Source: an uncultured Flavobacteriaceae bacterium (lineage in GTDB: Bacteria > Bacteroidota > Bacteroidia > Flavobacteriales > Flavobacteriaceae). From it: a stretch of 64,000 nt of DNA. The notes under the pieces were generated by a model. It made no database searches and was not told the DNA's origin. It worked only from the letters and a program-made list of their open reading frames with translations. The translations under genes were made by a program, and so were the position numbers. The stretch spans positions 434,001 through 498,000 of the forward strand of contig CANMRV010000001.1 of NCBI GenBank assembly GCA_947500435.1. Direction: 5' to 3'. Positions 36,322 to 45,706 of this stretch are shown here, piece by piece. Numbering within the stretch: position 1 is the stretch's first letter; every line of letters begins with the position of its first letter.

Positions 36322-37242
36322 TTGAGGTATTCTTTTACTTTTCTCAGAGTTTTACTGTTGGTAGTGATGTTCACTAAACTTGTTTGTGCCCAAGACATAA
36401 ATCAGCAGCTGGAAGTTAAATTGAGTAACGATAAATTTGCCGATGATGACAAGTACTTTACAAACGGCCTATACATTACCTATCAAAAAGTATTGTCGCA
36501 AGATTTTATATTGCCTAAAACAGACGAGAATAAGTTACAATTGAATATAGAGATAGGAAATGAAATATATTCACCAGCCAGTCTTTCTTCAACGAACACG
36601 GCTGATTTTGACAGACCTTTTGCAGGATGGCTTTTTGGCAAGCTGGAGGTTGGTTCTATAAAGGGAAAGTCCGCCTTTTTTCTCGCCTTAGGAACCGGAA
36701 TTACTGGAAAAGAATCTCTAGCAGGAGATTTTCAAGTTGGTCTACATGATGTTTTCGGAATTGATAGCAGGCCTACATGGGTAGAACAGATTGAATTTAA
36801 ATGGCTCTTTAATTTAAAAATCGCACAGGTTTTTGATTGGTCGAATCAGCGCAATGCATTCCAATATCGCATTTCACCAAGCTTAGGAACCAAAGACATT
36901 TATTTAGAAAATGATATCAGTTATTTTTTCGGAAGGTTAAATGAATTCCAAAATAGTTCAAGAACAACCATTATAGATAATAGTACTTCAAAGGAATTTT
37001 TTGGATATGTTTCCGTCGGATATAAATACGTGGCCCACAATACCTTGATTCAAGGCAGTATTTTTACAGATGATGTTTTATTTACCACTGATATTACCAA
37101 CCATATTTTAAAAACTGAGATGGGCGCAGTTCTTCAATCAAAAAGAAACACTTTTAAAATAGCCTATAGTTTCAACACGAAAGAAACACCCTTATCAACT
37201 TCTCACATCTATGGTTCTTTGTCCTATGCCAGAAGTTTTTAG
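36322..37242 (+). CDS. LpxR-family outer-membrane protein (lipid A 3'-O-deacylase-like, DUF2219)
   Basis: The 306-residue protein appears to start at TTG 36322, which gives a good signal peptide (LRVLLLVVMFTKLVCAQ); the first in-frame ATG, at 36367, would remove most of it. The mature part matches LpxR: NDKFADDDKYFTNGLYITY with the conserved Asn/Asp region, NEIYSPASLS and RPFAGWLFGKLEVG, then a beta barrel ending in an aromatic residue (YGSLSYARSF). LpxR enzymes remove the 3' acyloxyacyl chain of lipid A in the outer membrane. Activity here is unproved. Confidence 0.82.
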   Translation: MRYSFTFLRVLLLVVMFTKLVCAQDINQQLEVKLSNDKFADDDKYFTNGLYITYQKVLSQDFILPKTDENKLQLNIEIGNEIYSPASLSSTNTADFDRPFAGWLFGKLEVGSIKGKSAFFLALGTGITGKESLAGDFQVGLHDVFGIDSRPTWVEQIEFKWLFNLKIAQVFDWSNQRNAFQYRISPSLGTKDIYLENDISYFFGRLNEFQNSSRTTIIDNSTSKEFFGYVSVGYKYVAHNTLIQGSIFTDDVLFTTDITNHILKTEMGAVLQSKRNTFKIAYSFNTKETPLSTSHIYGSLSYARSF

Positions 37243-37259
37243 ATTAAGGTAGAAGTTAA

Positions 37260-37721
37260 CTATTCACGGATAGCAACAAAAATATCCACTTCTGCATTAG
37301 AGGGGTCTTTTGCCTTTTCTCCATAAATTTCAAAGTCTGCTGTATAGCATCTATCTAAGTGCGTATTCCAAATTTCTACCCAAGTAGCATAAATAGCACC
37401 TTTGGTTACATCACCCTTGGAAACAAATTTGGCGAAGGTTCCACCTTCAAATGATTGACCGACCATTCCATCGGGAATTACATCCAATGAGCTGACTTTA
37501 CAACCTAGAATGGTGTCATAGGGTTTGGTGTGGTCGCTTTCATAATTGGTGTAAATGGAAAGTATTTCACCACTGATTTTATTGGGTATTTTTTGTAAAA
37601 TGTTTTCGGTCATAAACCTTCCCCAAAGAGAACCAATGTCCGAGGCTGTCTGGTTGTTTTCGTTTGTTGTTCGTACTGAGATTCCGATGACCTGAAAGGG
37701 CGCTATTTTTTGTGTTCGCAT
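37260..37721 (-). CDS. GyrI-like/effector-binding domain protein
   Basis: The 153-residue protein starts at ATG 37721. It resembles the stand-alone effector-binding domain of AraC-type activators (GyrI/Cass2-like): APFQVIGISVRTTNE at the N-terminus, LWGRFM, a beta core DTILGCKVSS, and the closing segment GEKAKDPSNAEVDIFVAIRE. Such domains bind hydrophobic cations or small ligands and have no DNA-binding part. The gene has its own promoter box and faces lpxR-like gene tail to tail, 17 nt apart. Confidence 0.82.
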   Translation of the reverse strand: MRTQKIAPFQVIGISVRTTNENNQTASDIGSLWGRFMTENILQKIPNKISGEILSIYTNYESDHTKPYDTILGCKVSSLDVIPDGMVGQSFEGGTFAKFVSKGDVTKGAIYATWVEIWNTHLDRCYTADFEIYGEKAKDPSNAEVDIFVAIRE

Positions 37722-37745
37722 TTTCCATGATTTTGTTATTTGATA

Positions 37746-37753
37746 CAAATATA
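37746..37753 (-). promoter_or_regulatory. -10 box of the effector-binding protein gene
   Basis: The minus strand reads TATATTTG, an exact TAnnTTTG match, ending 24 nt upstream of ATG 37721. At the -35 position only a CTGACA is seen, without TTG. Confidence 0.5.
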
Positions 37754-37952
37754 ATTCAGGTTTATGTCGGATTGTGTCAGGGGTGAAAATATTAATGTTT
37801 TAACCCACATTGTATGTAGATGCCATAACAAAAGTGAATTCCATAATTTCCGCACAATTATATATTTATCATAATTTTTTCATTATCAAAATGTAAAACA
37901 TTTTTAAACACTTACATACGTATACAAACATATACAAATGTTTAACATACGA

Positions 37953-37980
37953 TTGTAATTTGGAAGGCCTTCTAAGTTTG
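37953..37980 (+). promoter_or_regulatory. ssb promoter
   Basis: TTG (37953-37955), 17 nt, then TAAGTTTG (37973-37980) fits the Bacteroidetes promoter consensus. Transcription would start near 37986, giving a leader of about 75 nt before ATG 38062. Confidence 0.6.
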
Positions 37981-38061
37981 CAGAGTCGAAACATAAGAAC
38001 TCGTCAAAACAAATTATTAAACCTGTCTGTGCACTATGGCAGACACTTAAATTACTTAATT

Positions 38062-38394
38062 ATGAATGCACTTAGAAATTCAGTACAGTTGATTGGAAAC
38101 TTGGGTCAGGACCCAGAAATCGTAAACCTTGAAAGTGGAAGTAAACTTGCCAAATTTTCAATCGCAACAACTGATAGTTATCGCAATGCAAAAGGTGAAA
38201 AAGTAGAAGATACCCAATGGCATAATGTAGTTGCCTGGGGAAAGACTGCTGAGATAGTTGAGAACTATTTAGCCAAAGGAAAACAAGTTGCCGTAGAGGG
38301 CAAATTGATTCATCGTTCTTATGAAACTAAGGAAGGGGAAAAGCGATATATCACTGAGATAAAATGTAATGAACTTTTGATGTTGGGGAAGTAG
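38062..38394 (+). CDS. ssb: Short single-stranded DNA-binding protein without acidic tail
   Basis: The 110-residue protein starts at ATG 38062 (the frame is open upstream, but the conserved domain begins here). It is one OB fold: NSVQLIGNLGQDPEIV, KFSIATTDSYRN, TQWHNVVAWGKTAEIVENYL, KGKQVAVEGKLIHRSYE and a final strand. The disordered linker and the acidic DDDIPF-type C-terminal tip of housekeeping Ssb are missing; the protein ends at LLMLGK. It should bind ssDNA but not recruit partners through the tip. It is probably a second Ssb of the genome. A hairpin terminator follows. Confidence 0.93.
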   Translation: MNALRNSVQLIGNLGQDPEIVNLESGSKLAKFSIATTDSYRNAKGEKVEDTQWHNVVAWGKTAEIVENYLAKGKQVAVEGKLIHRSYETKEGEKRYITEIKCNELLMLGK

Positions 38395-38411
38395 TTTTTC
38401 TATGAACTTAA

Positions 38412-38444
38412 AAACTGGAGGTCACAATTTGTGACTTCCAGTTT
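38412..38444 (+). terminator. Hairpin terminator after ssb
   Basis: AAACTGGAGGTCACA pairs with TGTGACTTCCAGTTT (15 bp, one G-U) around a 3-nt loop, 17 nt after the ssb stop. The T tract is short (TTTAATAT), so efficiency is uncertain. Confidence 0.65.
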
Positions 38445-38464
38445 AATATCCTTAATATTTAAAA

Positions 38465-38989
38465 ATGGAAAATACACCTCTTCTTCCCGATGGGATAATA
38501 CAAAGAAAAATTTACTTGATTAGAGAACAAAAAGTTATGTTAGATAGTGATTTGGCAAAATTATACCAAGTGGAGACCAAGTATCTCAAGCGTCAAGTTC
38601 GTCGAAATATGGAGCGCTTGCCAGAAGACTTTATGTTTGAGTTGGATAATGCTGAGCTCGAAAACTTGAAATGCCAAATTGGCACCTCAAGTTGGGGAGG
38701 CTCGAGATATGTACCAATGGCATTTACTTAGCAAGGCATCGCCATGCTCTCTAGCGTATTGAGTAGCTCTATTGCGATACAGGTAAATATCCAGATTATT
38801 CGTGTATTTACTAAAATGAGAGCACTATTATCGGATACCCTTATCCTTAAACAGGAGATTGAAGAAATCAAACGGAAACTTTCTAATCAAGGCAAGAACA
38901 TTGAACTCGTTTTCACCTATTTAGATGAATTGGTTCAAAAGAAAGAGAGCACAAAGTCCAGAACTAAAATTGGATACAAAAAGACATAA
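38465..38989 (+). pseudogene. ORF6N-domain protein gene interrupted by an in-frame amber codon
   Basis: A single frame encodes an ORF6N protein of 174 residues if codon 89 (TAG, 38729-38731) is read through. Before the stop are DGIIQRKIYLIREQKVMLDS, LAKLYQVETKYLKRQVRRN and RYVPMAFT; after it are QGIAMLSSVLSSSIAIQVNI, then a coiled coil rich in Glu and Lys. In relatives the junction reads FTEQGVAMLSS, so a Glu codon became TAG by one base change, with no frameshift. Most likely a recent nonsense mutation. A 88-residue N-terminal product, a reinitiation product from ATG 38744, or suppression remain possible. ORF6N proteins are typical of phages and mobile DNA. Confidence 0.85.
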
Positions 38990-39019
38990 ACCCTTCTTAA
39001 AACATTTATAACTTTACTC

Positions 39020-41113
39020 ATGCTCGCAATAGACCCTAAAGAACAACTTTTACCCCTTCTTAAAACTCATTTTGGTTACGATGATTTTCGTCCAAATCAA
39101 CTGGAGGTTATATCTGATTTCTTAAACAAAAAAGATGTTTTAGCTATTATGCCAACCGGTGGAGGAAAGTCTTTGTGTTTTCAATTAACGGCTTTGGCAA
39201 TGGAAGGAACAGCAATTGTGATTTCTCCATTAATTGCCTTAATGAAAGACCAAGTTGATGTTCTTCAAGCGAATGGAATAGCTGCTGCTTATTACAATAG
39301 TTCACAGCCGCAAGAGATACAGCAAGATATCTTTCAGCAACTTAAGAATGGCGAGCTAAAATTATTCTATGTCGCACCTGAAAGCATCGCTCACTTCGAC
39401 ACCGTTTTTGATGAAATTAAGGTCAGTCTATTTGCCGTGGATGAAGCTCATTGTATTTCTTCTTGGGGGCATGATTTTCGTCCCGCATACACCCAACTAG
39501 GAAGCTTGAAAAATAGGTTTCCGAATATTCCGGTGATGGCTTTGACGGCTACCGCGGATAAAGCAACGCAAGATGATATTGTAGAGCAGCTTACGATTCC
39601 GGATGCTTCGCGACATTTGGCATCTTTCAATCGTCCGAATTTGTATTTGGATGTCCGACCCGGACAAAACCGAATCAAACAGATTCTCAATTTCTTAGTA
39701 TCACGTTCTGATGAAAGTGGCATCATCTATTGTTTGAGTAGAAAGAATACGGAGAAACTTGCTGAGAAACTGCAGAACTCTGGTTATGAAGCCAAAGCTT
39801 ATCATGCGGGAATGAGTACACAAGAACGAACCCAAGTTCAAGAGGATTTTATCAATGACCGAACGCCGATTATTTGCGCAACCATAGCCTTCGGAATGGG
39901 AATTGATAAAAGCAACGTGCGCTGGGTAATCCATTATAATCTGCCTAAAAATTTAGAAGGCTATTATCAAGAAATTGGTCGAGGAGGTCGTGATAGTTTA
40001 CCTGCTCACACTCTACTTTTTTACAGTTATGCGGATGTAGTACAATTGCGAAAATTTATCGCGGAAAGTGAGAATGCGCAAGTGCAGTACGCCAAGTTAG
40101 AACGGATGCAACAATATGCTGAAGCTTTAAGTTGTAGGCGCATTGCTCTGCTCAATTACTTTGGAGAGCATGTTACTCAAGGTTGTGGGAATTGTGATAT
40201 CTGTAAAGCACCACCCAAATATTTTGATGCGACCGTTTTGACTCAAAAAATATGTTCTGCTGTAGTGCGGGTGAAAGAGAAGGAACCCATGGGAACGGTT
40301 ATCGATGTTCTAAGGGGCGCACAAAATGCCAATGTATATGATAAAGGATTTCAGAGTATCAAAACCTACGGAGCAGTCAAGGATGTTTCCTGGCAAGATT
40401 TGCAACAATATATCATCCAATTGCTCAATCAAGGGGTTTTAGAAATTAATTTCAGGGAGAATGGTCGTATCGCTCTAACTCCTTTAGCAAAGGAGATTTT
40501 GTATGAGAAAAAACCGGTTCAGTTAGCGATTCTGAATCAAGTTGAAAAGCAGACCGAAAAGAAAACCCGAGTTAAAGCGGATAAAAAAGGACTCTTTGAA
40601 AAATTGCGCGTGTTGCGATATCAAATTGCTCAAGAACAAGGTGTACCAGCTTATGTCGTTTTCGGAGATGCAAGCTTAAAGGATATGGAAGCCAAGCAAC
40701 CCTTAACCAAGTCTGAATTTGAAGAGGTTTCGGGAGTAGGGAAAGCAAAACTAGAAAAGTATGCAGACATCTTTCTCAAAGAAATTGCAGCACATGTTGA
40801 ATCGGTAAAACCAAAAGTACCAACCCACGAACAAACATTGGCTTTATTTAAAGAGGGATTTTCTCCTGCGGAAATTGCTGCAAAGCGTGAACTGACTGAA
40901 AATACTATTTACAGTCATTTGCTTAAAATGCATTCTCAAGGGGAAGAAATAGACCTAAATGAATTAGTAACGACAGAAGAACTTTCCACAATCGAAAAAG
41001 CAAAAATAGATTTACCAGAAGCTGAGGGGCTAAAGGCATATTTCGAATACTTTGAAGAAAAAGTACCCTATTGGAAGATTAAGATTGGGTTGTATTTGTT
41101 GGATGTCCATTAA
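39020..41113 (+). CDS. recQ: ATP-dependent DNA helicase RecQ
   Basis: The 697-residue protein is a 3'-5' DNA helicase for repair and recombination. It carries [13 protein letters not shown] (Walker A), [18 protein letters not shown] (DEAH), [29 protein letters not shown] (motif VI), the RecQ zinc site C-x-R...CGNCDIC near residue 375, a winged-helix region and an HRDC domain around residues 525-595 ([19 protein letters not shown]). The C-terminus has an extra helix-turn-helix-like segment ([20 protein letters not shown]), as in many Bacteroidetes RecQ proteins. It overlaps the convergent ligase gene by 4 nt. Confidence 0.96.
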   Translation: MLAIDPKEQLLPLLKTHFGYDDFRPNQLEVISDFLNKKDVLAIMPTGGGKSLCFQLTALAMEGTAIVISPLIALMKDQVDVLQANGIAAAYYNSSQPQEIQQDIFQQLKNGELKLFYVAPESIAHFDTVFDEIKVSLFAVDEAHCISSWGHDFRPAYTQLGSLKNRFPNIPVMALTATADKATQDDIVEQLTIPDASRHLASFNRPNLYLDVRPGQNRIKQILNFLVSRSDESGIIYCLSRKNTEKLAEKLQNSGYEAKAYHAGMSTQERTQVQEDFINDRTPIICATIAFGMGIDKSNVRWVIHYNLPKNLEGYYQEIGRGGRDSLPAHTLLFYSYADVVQLRKFIAESENAQVQYAKLERMQQYAEALSCRRIALLNYFGEHVTQGCGNCDICKAPPKYFDATVLTQKICSAVVRVKEKEPMGTVIDVLRGAQNANVYDKGFQSIKTYGAVKDVSWQDLQQYIIQLLNQGVLEINFRENGRIALTPLAKEILYEKKPVQLAILNQVEKQTEKKTRVKADKKGLFEKLRVLRYQIAQEQGVPAYVVFGDASLKDMEAKQPLTKSEFEEVSGVGKAKLEKYADIFLKEIAAHVESVKPKVPTHEQTLALFKEGFSPAEIAAKRELTENTIYSHLLKMHSQGEEIDLNELVTTEELSTIEKAKIDLPEAEGLKAYFEYFEEKVPYWKIKIGLYLLDVH

Positions 41114-42399
41114 CCCCTCCTATCAATAACCCCAATAGGCTTCCGACCCAATTTAGAACTTTGTAGTTGCTGAATTTCTTCTCGTGAACAGATTTCAATA
41201 GCAGGACTCACTCTTAACTTAGAGCGAAAATGGTCTCTGATTTTTGAAATCAATCTGTCTGAAGCTTTTGGAGCAAATATTCTTATTAAGATTTCATCCG
41301 TTCCTATTTCGTTGTGATAGATTTCGACAACATGACTCTTAACTTCAGGAAAATCATTCAGAAGATTATCCATTGCTGGAGGATAAAGGGTGGTGCCTTT
41401 ATATTTTATCATTTGCTTTTTACGACCCACTAAAGGACCCAAGCGGGGGGTATTTCTTCCACAGCTACACGAATCGGAATGCGCTGCGACAATATCTCCA
41501 GTTTTAAAGCGAAGTAGCGGCATGGCTTCTACGCCCAAAGTGGTAATCACCAATTCTCCTTCTTCACCTTCGGAAACCGGCTGATTGTCTTCATCTAAAA
41601 TCTCTACTATAATTAATTCCGGATGTTGGTGCCCACCTTGTTGTTCGGAACATTCGGTGAATGCCGTACTCATTTCGGTAGAAGCGTAAGTGGAATACAA
41701 TTCAATATCCCATTTTGCCTTGATTTTCAGAGCCAGTATGTTTAAAGAAAAATCTTGATTCCGGAGGGATTCGCCAATACAGACGGCACCCTTTATTCCT
41801 GATGTATTTACATCAATGCCGTTTGCTTCAGCGTACTGAATTAATTTCAATAAGAAGGAAGGCACAACGATGAGGTAGGTAGGTTTAAACTTTAAAATAC
41901 TATCCCATTGCAATTCAGGAATTCCAGCACCAACTCGAATAATTCCTGCGCCTAGTTTTCGTACTCCTAAGAAATAGGCAAGACCCGCCATAAAACGACG
42001 GTCCATTGTCGTTGTGAGTTGTACAATATCATCTTCTTTGACTCCTGCACAGGCAAAGGAAATCGCTTCATTATATGCTAAACGGTCTAAATCCTTATCC
42101 GTTAAACCAACCGTTACGGGTTCACCCAAAGTGCCCGAGGTTGTTACAAAATCGATGACTTTCGATTTGGGGACACAAAAGAAATCATCATTGTATTGCT
42201 GTAAATCTTCTTTCGTGGTAACAGGAAGTTTAGCTAAATCTTGCAAGGAACTAATATCCGAAGCACTGATTTTATAGTTTCTAAAAACACGTCGGTAATA
42301 GGGAGAATTTTCATAGACATAATTGACGAATTCTATCAACTTGCCTTCTTGAAAAGCCTTAATTTCTTCAGATGTTGCTTTCTCTATTTCTGGAATCAT
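41110..42399 (-). CDS. Phenylacetate-CoA ligase-like adenylating enzyme (pigment cluster)
   Basis: The 429-residue protein belongs to the PaaK-like acyl-adenylate family: [20 protein letters not shown] near residue 80, [31 protein letters not shown] and the zinc-type segment [18 protein letters not shown], with [11 protein letters not shown] in the C-terminal lid. In flexirubin and aryl-polyene clusters such an enzyme activates the aromatic starter acid for loading onto ACP or CoA. It is the last gene of the cluster and overlaps the C45 gene by ATGA. Confidence 0.85.
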   Translation of the reverse strand: MIPEIEKATSEEIKAFQEGKLIEFVNYVYENSPYYRRVFRNYKISASDISSLQDLAKLPVTTKEDLQQYNDDFFCVPKSKVIDFVTTSGTLGEPVTVGLTDKDLDRLAYNEAISFACAGVKEDDIVQLTTTMDRRFMAGLAYFLGVRKLGAGIIRVGAGIPELQWDSILKFKPTYLIVVPSFLLKLIQYAEANGIDVNTSGIKGAVCIGESLRNQDFSLNILALKIKAKWDIELYSTYASTEMSTAFTECSEQQGGHQHPELIIVEILDEDNQPVSEGEEGELVITTLGVEAMPLLRFKTGDIVAAHSDSCSCGRNTPRLGPLVGRKKQMIKYKGTTLYPPAMDNLLNDFPEVKSHVVEIYHNEIGTDEILIRIFAPKASDRLISKIRDHFRSKLRVSPAIEICSREEIQQLQSSKLGRKPIGVIDRRG

Positions 42400-44081
42400 T
42401 TTCCTAAGCTACGTTTCAATTTCTTAATATGTTTTTCTACCGCTTCTCTGTCTGGTAAAGTAGTAATTTCCTTAGTCTCTGCTTCTACAAATGCTCGTAA
42501 GGCAAGTAGTTCATAACCTTTATCCAGATTGTATTTACCAACTAAATAGTGCGCTTCCCAAAAATTCGGATTTAAGGCTGTGAATTCTGAAAGTAGTTTT
42601 TGTTCCAGATTTGTTTCTTCGGAAATGGCTTTTTGAATTTCATCTCGAAGGGAACGGTAGCGCTCATAGTTTTGATAGGCTTCCGTTTGTAAAAAAGGGT
42701 CTTTGGCAATGTTTAATTCGGTTTTAGCAACCGACTTATTCCCTTCCTTAAAAACTTCATTCAAATCATAGGCGACAAACTCACCCATTTGATAGGGACT
42801 GCTAGAAACCCAAACCAATAGATCCTCTGGTTGGAAGACGATGCCGTGATGTGCCAGCATTTGGTTTAACGCTTTTTCATTTCCATATCCGATTTTATCT
42901 TCATCCAGACCTTCTCTATTTCTGAGAATATCTACTACTTTTTCTGGTGTTACTTTTTCTGTTTCTTCCAGCAACTCTTCCATTCGCTTATAACGATATT
43001 GGGAGTGACTTTCCAGAATATGTTGCTGGTTCTTTTTATCCTCAGAATAAGCAGCACTTTGAAAGTGATTCGAACAAATCAATTGATTGCTGGAATTTGG
43101 GACTTCGTACACTCCAAAGTTCTTCGGAGAGACCTCAATGACAGCCGCCTTTTTATCTTTTGCACTTCCCACAAAAATGGATTCCGAGACAAAGACTTCC
43201 CGCTTTTTGGCAATTGCAATGGCTTCTTCAATAGTTGAAGCATATTGTAATATTTCGCGTGTCACTAAGGAAACCGGAGTTTTAGCCACCAAAGGAAATT
43301 GTGATTTTCCGGCGTTAATGGTTACCGTTAATCCTTGGTCGTTCATTCCGGAGACCACACCAATCATACCTCCCCAAGTAACGGACATAAATTTGTGCCC
43401 GTTCTCTGGTTCAATAAAAGCTATGATTTTGTTTTTGGCAAAGTCATCACCCGCATAGAAATCAAAATTCCGTCCAATTAAGAGTTTGCCCTCTTTGGTA
43501 TTTTCTCCCCAAGATGCAAAAGAAGAACAGCCAACTAGAGCCAAATCTTGTAAAGCATGGCCAATATCGTGAGCGCCGTGGAAATAAAGTACACGTGGAT
43601 ATTCCTCTGCGATATAATCGTAATTGGGCGAGGCATATTGTGAGATTCCGTAAATCTCGGCTTTGTACTGCTCGTCAATATGCAGGTACACTTTTCGGTT
43701 GAACCACGCCAAAAACTTGCGAAGGATATTTTGATATCCTTTGGATGGAACTAACTCATCAATCTTTTTCAAGAATACCGCCTCCTGCTGATTAAAGAGT
43801 TCTTGACTTAATGCACCTTGGTACAAACCCAATTCCAGGGGGTTGCCTTTGACATGCATTTCCCATAAACCTTGTTTGTTTTTGGTTAGAAAGTTATCGC
43901 CGATGGAATAGGTCGAGTCTGAAATTTTGGTTCGTTCAGGTGGCGTGAGGTCATATTTGGAGACATCTGGGCGGTCTTCTAAGCCTTTAGATATTCCGCA
44001 AGAAGATACTAATAGTATCAGTGCAAATCCTGAGAAACAGTTTTTCATGAACGTCAAAGAGCTTGTTTTGAATGGACTCAT
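42396..44081 (-). CDS. C45-family acyltransferase/peptidase lipoprotein (pigment cluster)
   Basis: The 561-residue protein has a lipoprotein signal with lipobox VSSC (Cys28, counting from ATG 44081, which overlaps the previous stop as ATGA; an alternative ATG is 44048). The C45 (acyl-CoA:6-aminopenicillanate acyltransferase) domain begins with the self-cleavage site ALVGCSSFASWG, where Cys185 would become the N-terminal nucleophile, followed by LLIGRNFDFYAGDD and VSGMNDQGLTVTINAG. It is flanked by pigment genes and may transfer an acyl group or form an ester or amide at the outer surface. C-terminal helices (residues 450-555) are extra. Confidence 0.85.
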   Translation of the reverse strand: MSPFKTSSLTFMKNCFSGFALILLVSSCGISKGLEDRPDVSKYDLTPPERTKISDSTYSIGDNFLTKNKQGLWEMHVKGNPLELGLYQGALSQELFNQQEAVFLKKIDELVPSKGYQNILRKFLAWFNRKVYLHIDEQYKAEIYGISQYASPNYDYIAEEYPRVLYFHGAHDIGHALQDLALVGCSSFASWGENTKEGKLLIGRNFDFYAGDDFAKNKIIAFIEPENGHKFMSVTWGGMIGVVSGMNDQGLTVTINAGKSQFPLVAKTPVSLVTREILQYASTIEEAIAIAKKREVFVSESIFVGSAKDKKAAVIEVSPKNFGVYEVPNSSNQLICSNHFQSAAYSEDKKNQQHILESHSQYRYKRMEELLEETEKVTPEKVVDILRNREGLDEDKIGYGNEKALNQMLAHHGIVFQPEDLLVWVSSSPYQMGEFVAYDLNEVFKEGNKSVAKTELNIAKDPFLQTEAYQNYERYRSLRDEIQKAISEETNLEQKLLSEFTALNPNFWEAHYLVGKYNLDKGYELLALRAFVEAETKEITTLPDREAVEKHIKKLKRSLGK

Positions 44082-45628
44082 GACACCTGTTTATTTTGAT
44101 TTTTTGTGATTTCAGTATCTAGAATTTTATTCACCAAATATTCACCTCCGAGAATTTCGGAGCAGGTAACTACTCCGCTAATGGTTACTCCTAAAATTCC
44201 ATGCATGTTCAAACTTTGTCCTGTAAAATACAAATTCGGAATCTTAGTTCTCGGTGATATAAATGACAAAAGCGGATTGTTTACGTCTTTTACATAGCCG
44301 TACATTGAACCTTGGTTACACCCGATATAATCCCGATACGAGAGCGGAGTTGATGTATATACGGATTGAATGCAATCGCGGATATTTATAAACTTCTTTT
44401 CCAATTCCTTCAGGAAAACCTCGGTCTTTGCTTCCTTGAATTGCTCGTAGGTTTGACCTCTATCGGTTTTATTTGCTACTGTATTGAAAGTATCTTCCCA
44501 TTGGGCCACTTCATCATAATGCATATAGGTGATGGCCGTTAACTGATCTCCCCATTCATCTTGATTCTTACGTACTCCCATGGAAACCATGTACGTCTCA
44601 GGCCAACTCTCTTGCGTATATTCATGACCTTGCCAAACGCGTGACGGGTCTTTAAAATGATAGTAATTTTTGTTGAGATAGGGGAATGCTTTTGGTTTGA
44701 GAACAATATGGATGCTAAATGCTGAAATCGTACTTTCTAAATCTTGAATACGGCTATTGTACGATTTTCGAAAGTGTTCCTCACCTACCATTTTCAAAGT
44801 AGTCTTGGGTTCAATATTTGAAATGAATATATCCCCTTTAATAACAATGCCGTTTTTGGTGGTGACAGATACAATCTCCTTATCGATACAAGTGAAATCT
44901 ACTACTTCTTGATGTTTATAAGCTTCACCACCATTTTCTTTCAATCTTCGGATTAGTAATTTGGTGATTTGACTTCCACCATCTGCACAGCGGTATGCGC
45001 TTTCAATGTAGGAGTTGCACGAAAGTGCATGTACATAGACAGGAGTCTTTTCGGGGTCGCCAGCGTATAAAAGATTCGAGCCAGCCAAAACGGATTGCAG
45101 TTTTTTGTTTTCGGTAAGTGATTCAAGATAAGTTTTTGCTGTCTGCTGAAAAATTTCAGCATTGTTTTGATAAGGCTTCCCTACTTCTAAATTGTACAAT
45201 GGAAACTCATCACAGATTTCCCGAAGCTTCTTACAATAGGAACGAATAGCACCTTCTTCCTCCGGAAATTGTTCAGTTAGACTTTTAGCAAAATTCTCAT
45301 AACCTTGCGCATGAGGATATTCGGTTTCATCATTATCGAAAGTGATAATGTCAAAACCATCTTCATTTAATTGTTTGAAATGGAGTCCGTCGAGAATGTC
45401 TAGGTAGTCAAAATATCGATAAAGGTTTTGCCCTTTTGAGAGTCCGCCGAGATAATGAACACCTGTATCGAAAATTGTACGCTCGCGAACAAAGGTCTGC
45501 AAATTGCCACCATATTGGTTGTTTTTTTCAAGCACGCAGACACTTTTTCCCTCACGCGACATTATGTTGGCGGCTACTAGGCCGGCCATTCCGCTGCCGA
45601 TGATTACTACATCATAGTTATCCTGCAT
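44078..45628 (-). CDS. CrtI-like FAD-dependent oxidoreductase (pigment cluster)
   Basis: The 516-residue protein has an N-terminal dinucleotide motif VIIGSGMAGLVAANIMSREG and the acidic end of strand 2 in LEKNNQYGGNLQTF, as in phytoene desaturase and retinol saturase. The C-terminal motif YFTGQSLNMHGILGVTISG is the usual FAD-binding end. It should desaturate or saturate a polyene or modify the aromatic head group of the pigment. There is a 78-nt gap to the preceding sulfurtransferase gene, and its stop overlaps the next start. Confidence 0.87.
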   Translation of the reverse strand: MQDNYDVVIIGSGMAGLVAANIMSREGKSVCVLEKNNQYGGNLQTFVRERTIFDTGVHYLGGLSKGQNLYRYFDYLDILDGLHFKQLNEDGFDIITFDNDETEYPHAQGYENFAKSLTEQFPEEEGAIRSYCKKLREICDEFPLYNLEVGKPYQNNAEIFQQTAKTYLESLTENKKLQSVLAGSNLLYAGDPEKTPVYVHALSCNSYIESAYRCADGGSQITKLLIRRLKENGGEAYKHQEVVDFTCIDKEIVSVTTKNGIVIKGDIFISNIEPKTTLKMVGEEHFRKSYNSRIQDLESTISAFSIHIVLKPKAFPYLNKNYYHFKDPSRVWQGHEYTQESWPETYMVSMGVRKNQDEWGDQLTAITYMHYDEVAQWEDTFNTVANKTDRGQTYEQFKEAKTEVFLKELEKKFINIRDCIQSVYTSTPLSYRDYIGCNQGSMYGYVKDVNNPLLSFISPRTKIPNLYFTGQSLNMHGILGVTISGVVTCSEILGGEYLVNKILDTEITKNQNKQVS

Positions 45629-45706
45629 AAATCAGTCTCCGATTGAAGATGTTAAAGTTATTATTTTGAATCTTATAAACGAAACTAATGGCCTCCCAAT
45701 CCATTA

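Larger units (their letters stand above)
37722..38061. other. 340-nt intergenic region before ssb
   Basis: No gene is visible. The AT-rich region contains the minus-strand -10 box of the effector-binding gene at its left end and the ssb promoter at 37953-37980. In between is a cluster of short repeats (GTATAC-AAACATATACAAATG, 37920-37940) with two ATACAAA direct copies. A weak TGTCTG/CAGACA hairpin (38024-38045) sits in the ssb leader. Confidence 0.5.

Noticed and set aside
37920..37940. ATACAAA repeats before ssb as a possible iteron origin
   Set aside because: Only two 7-nt copies and no replication initiator gene nearby.
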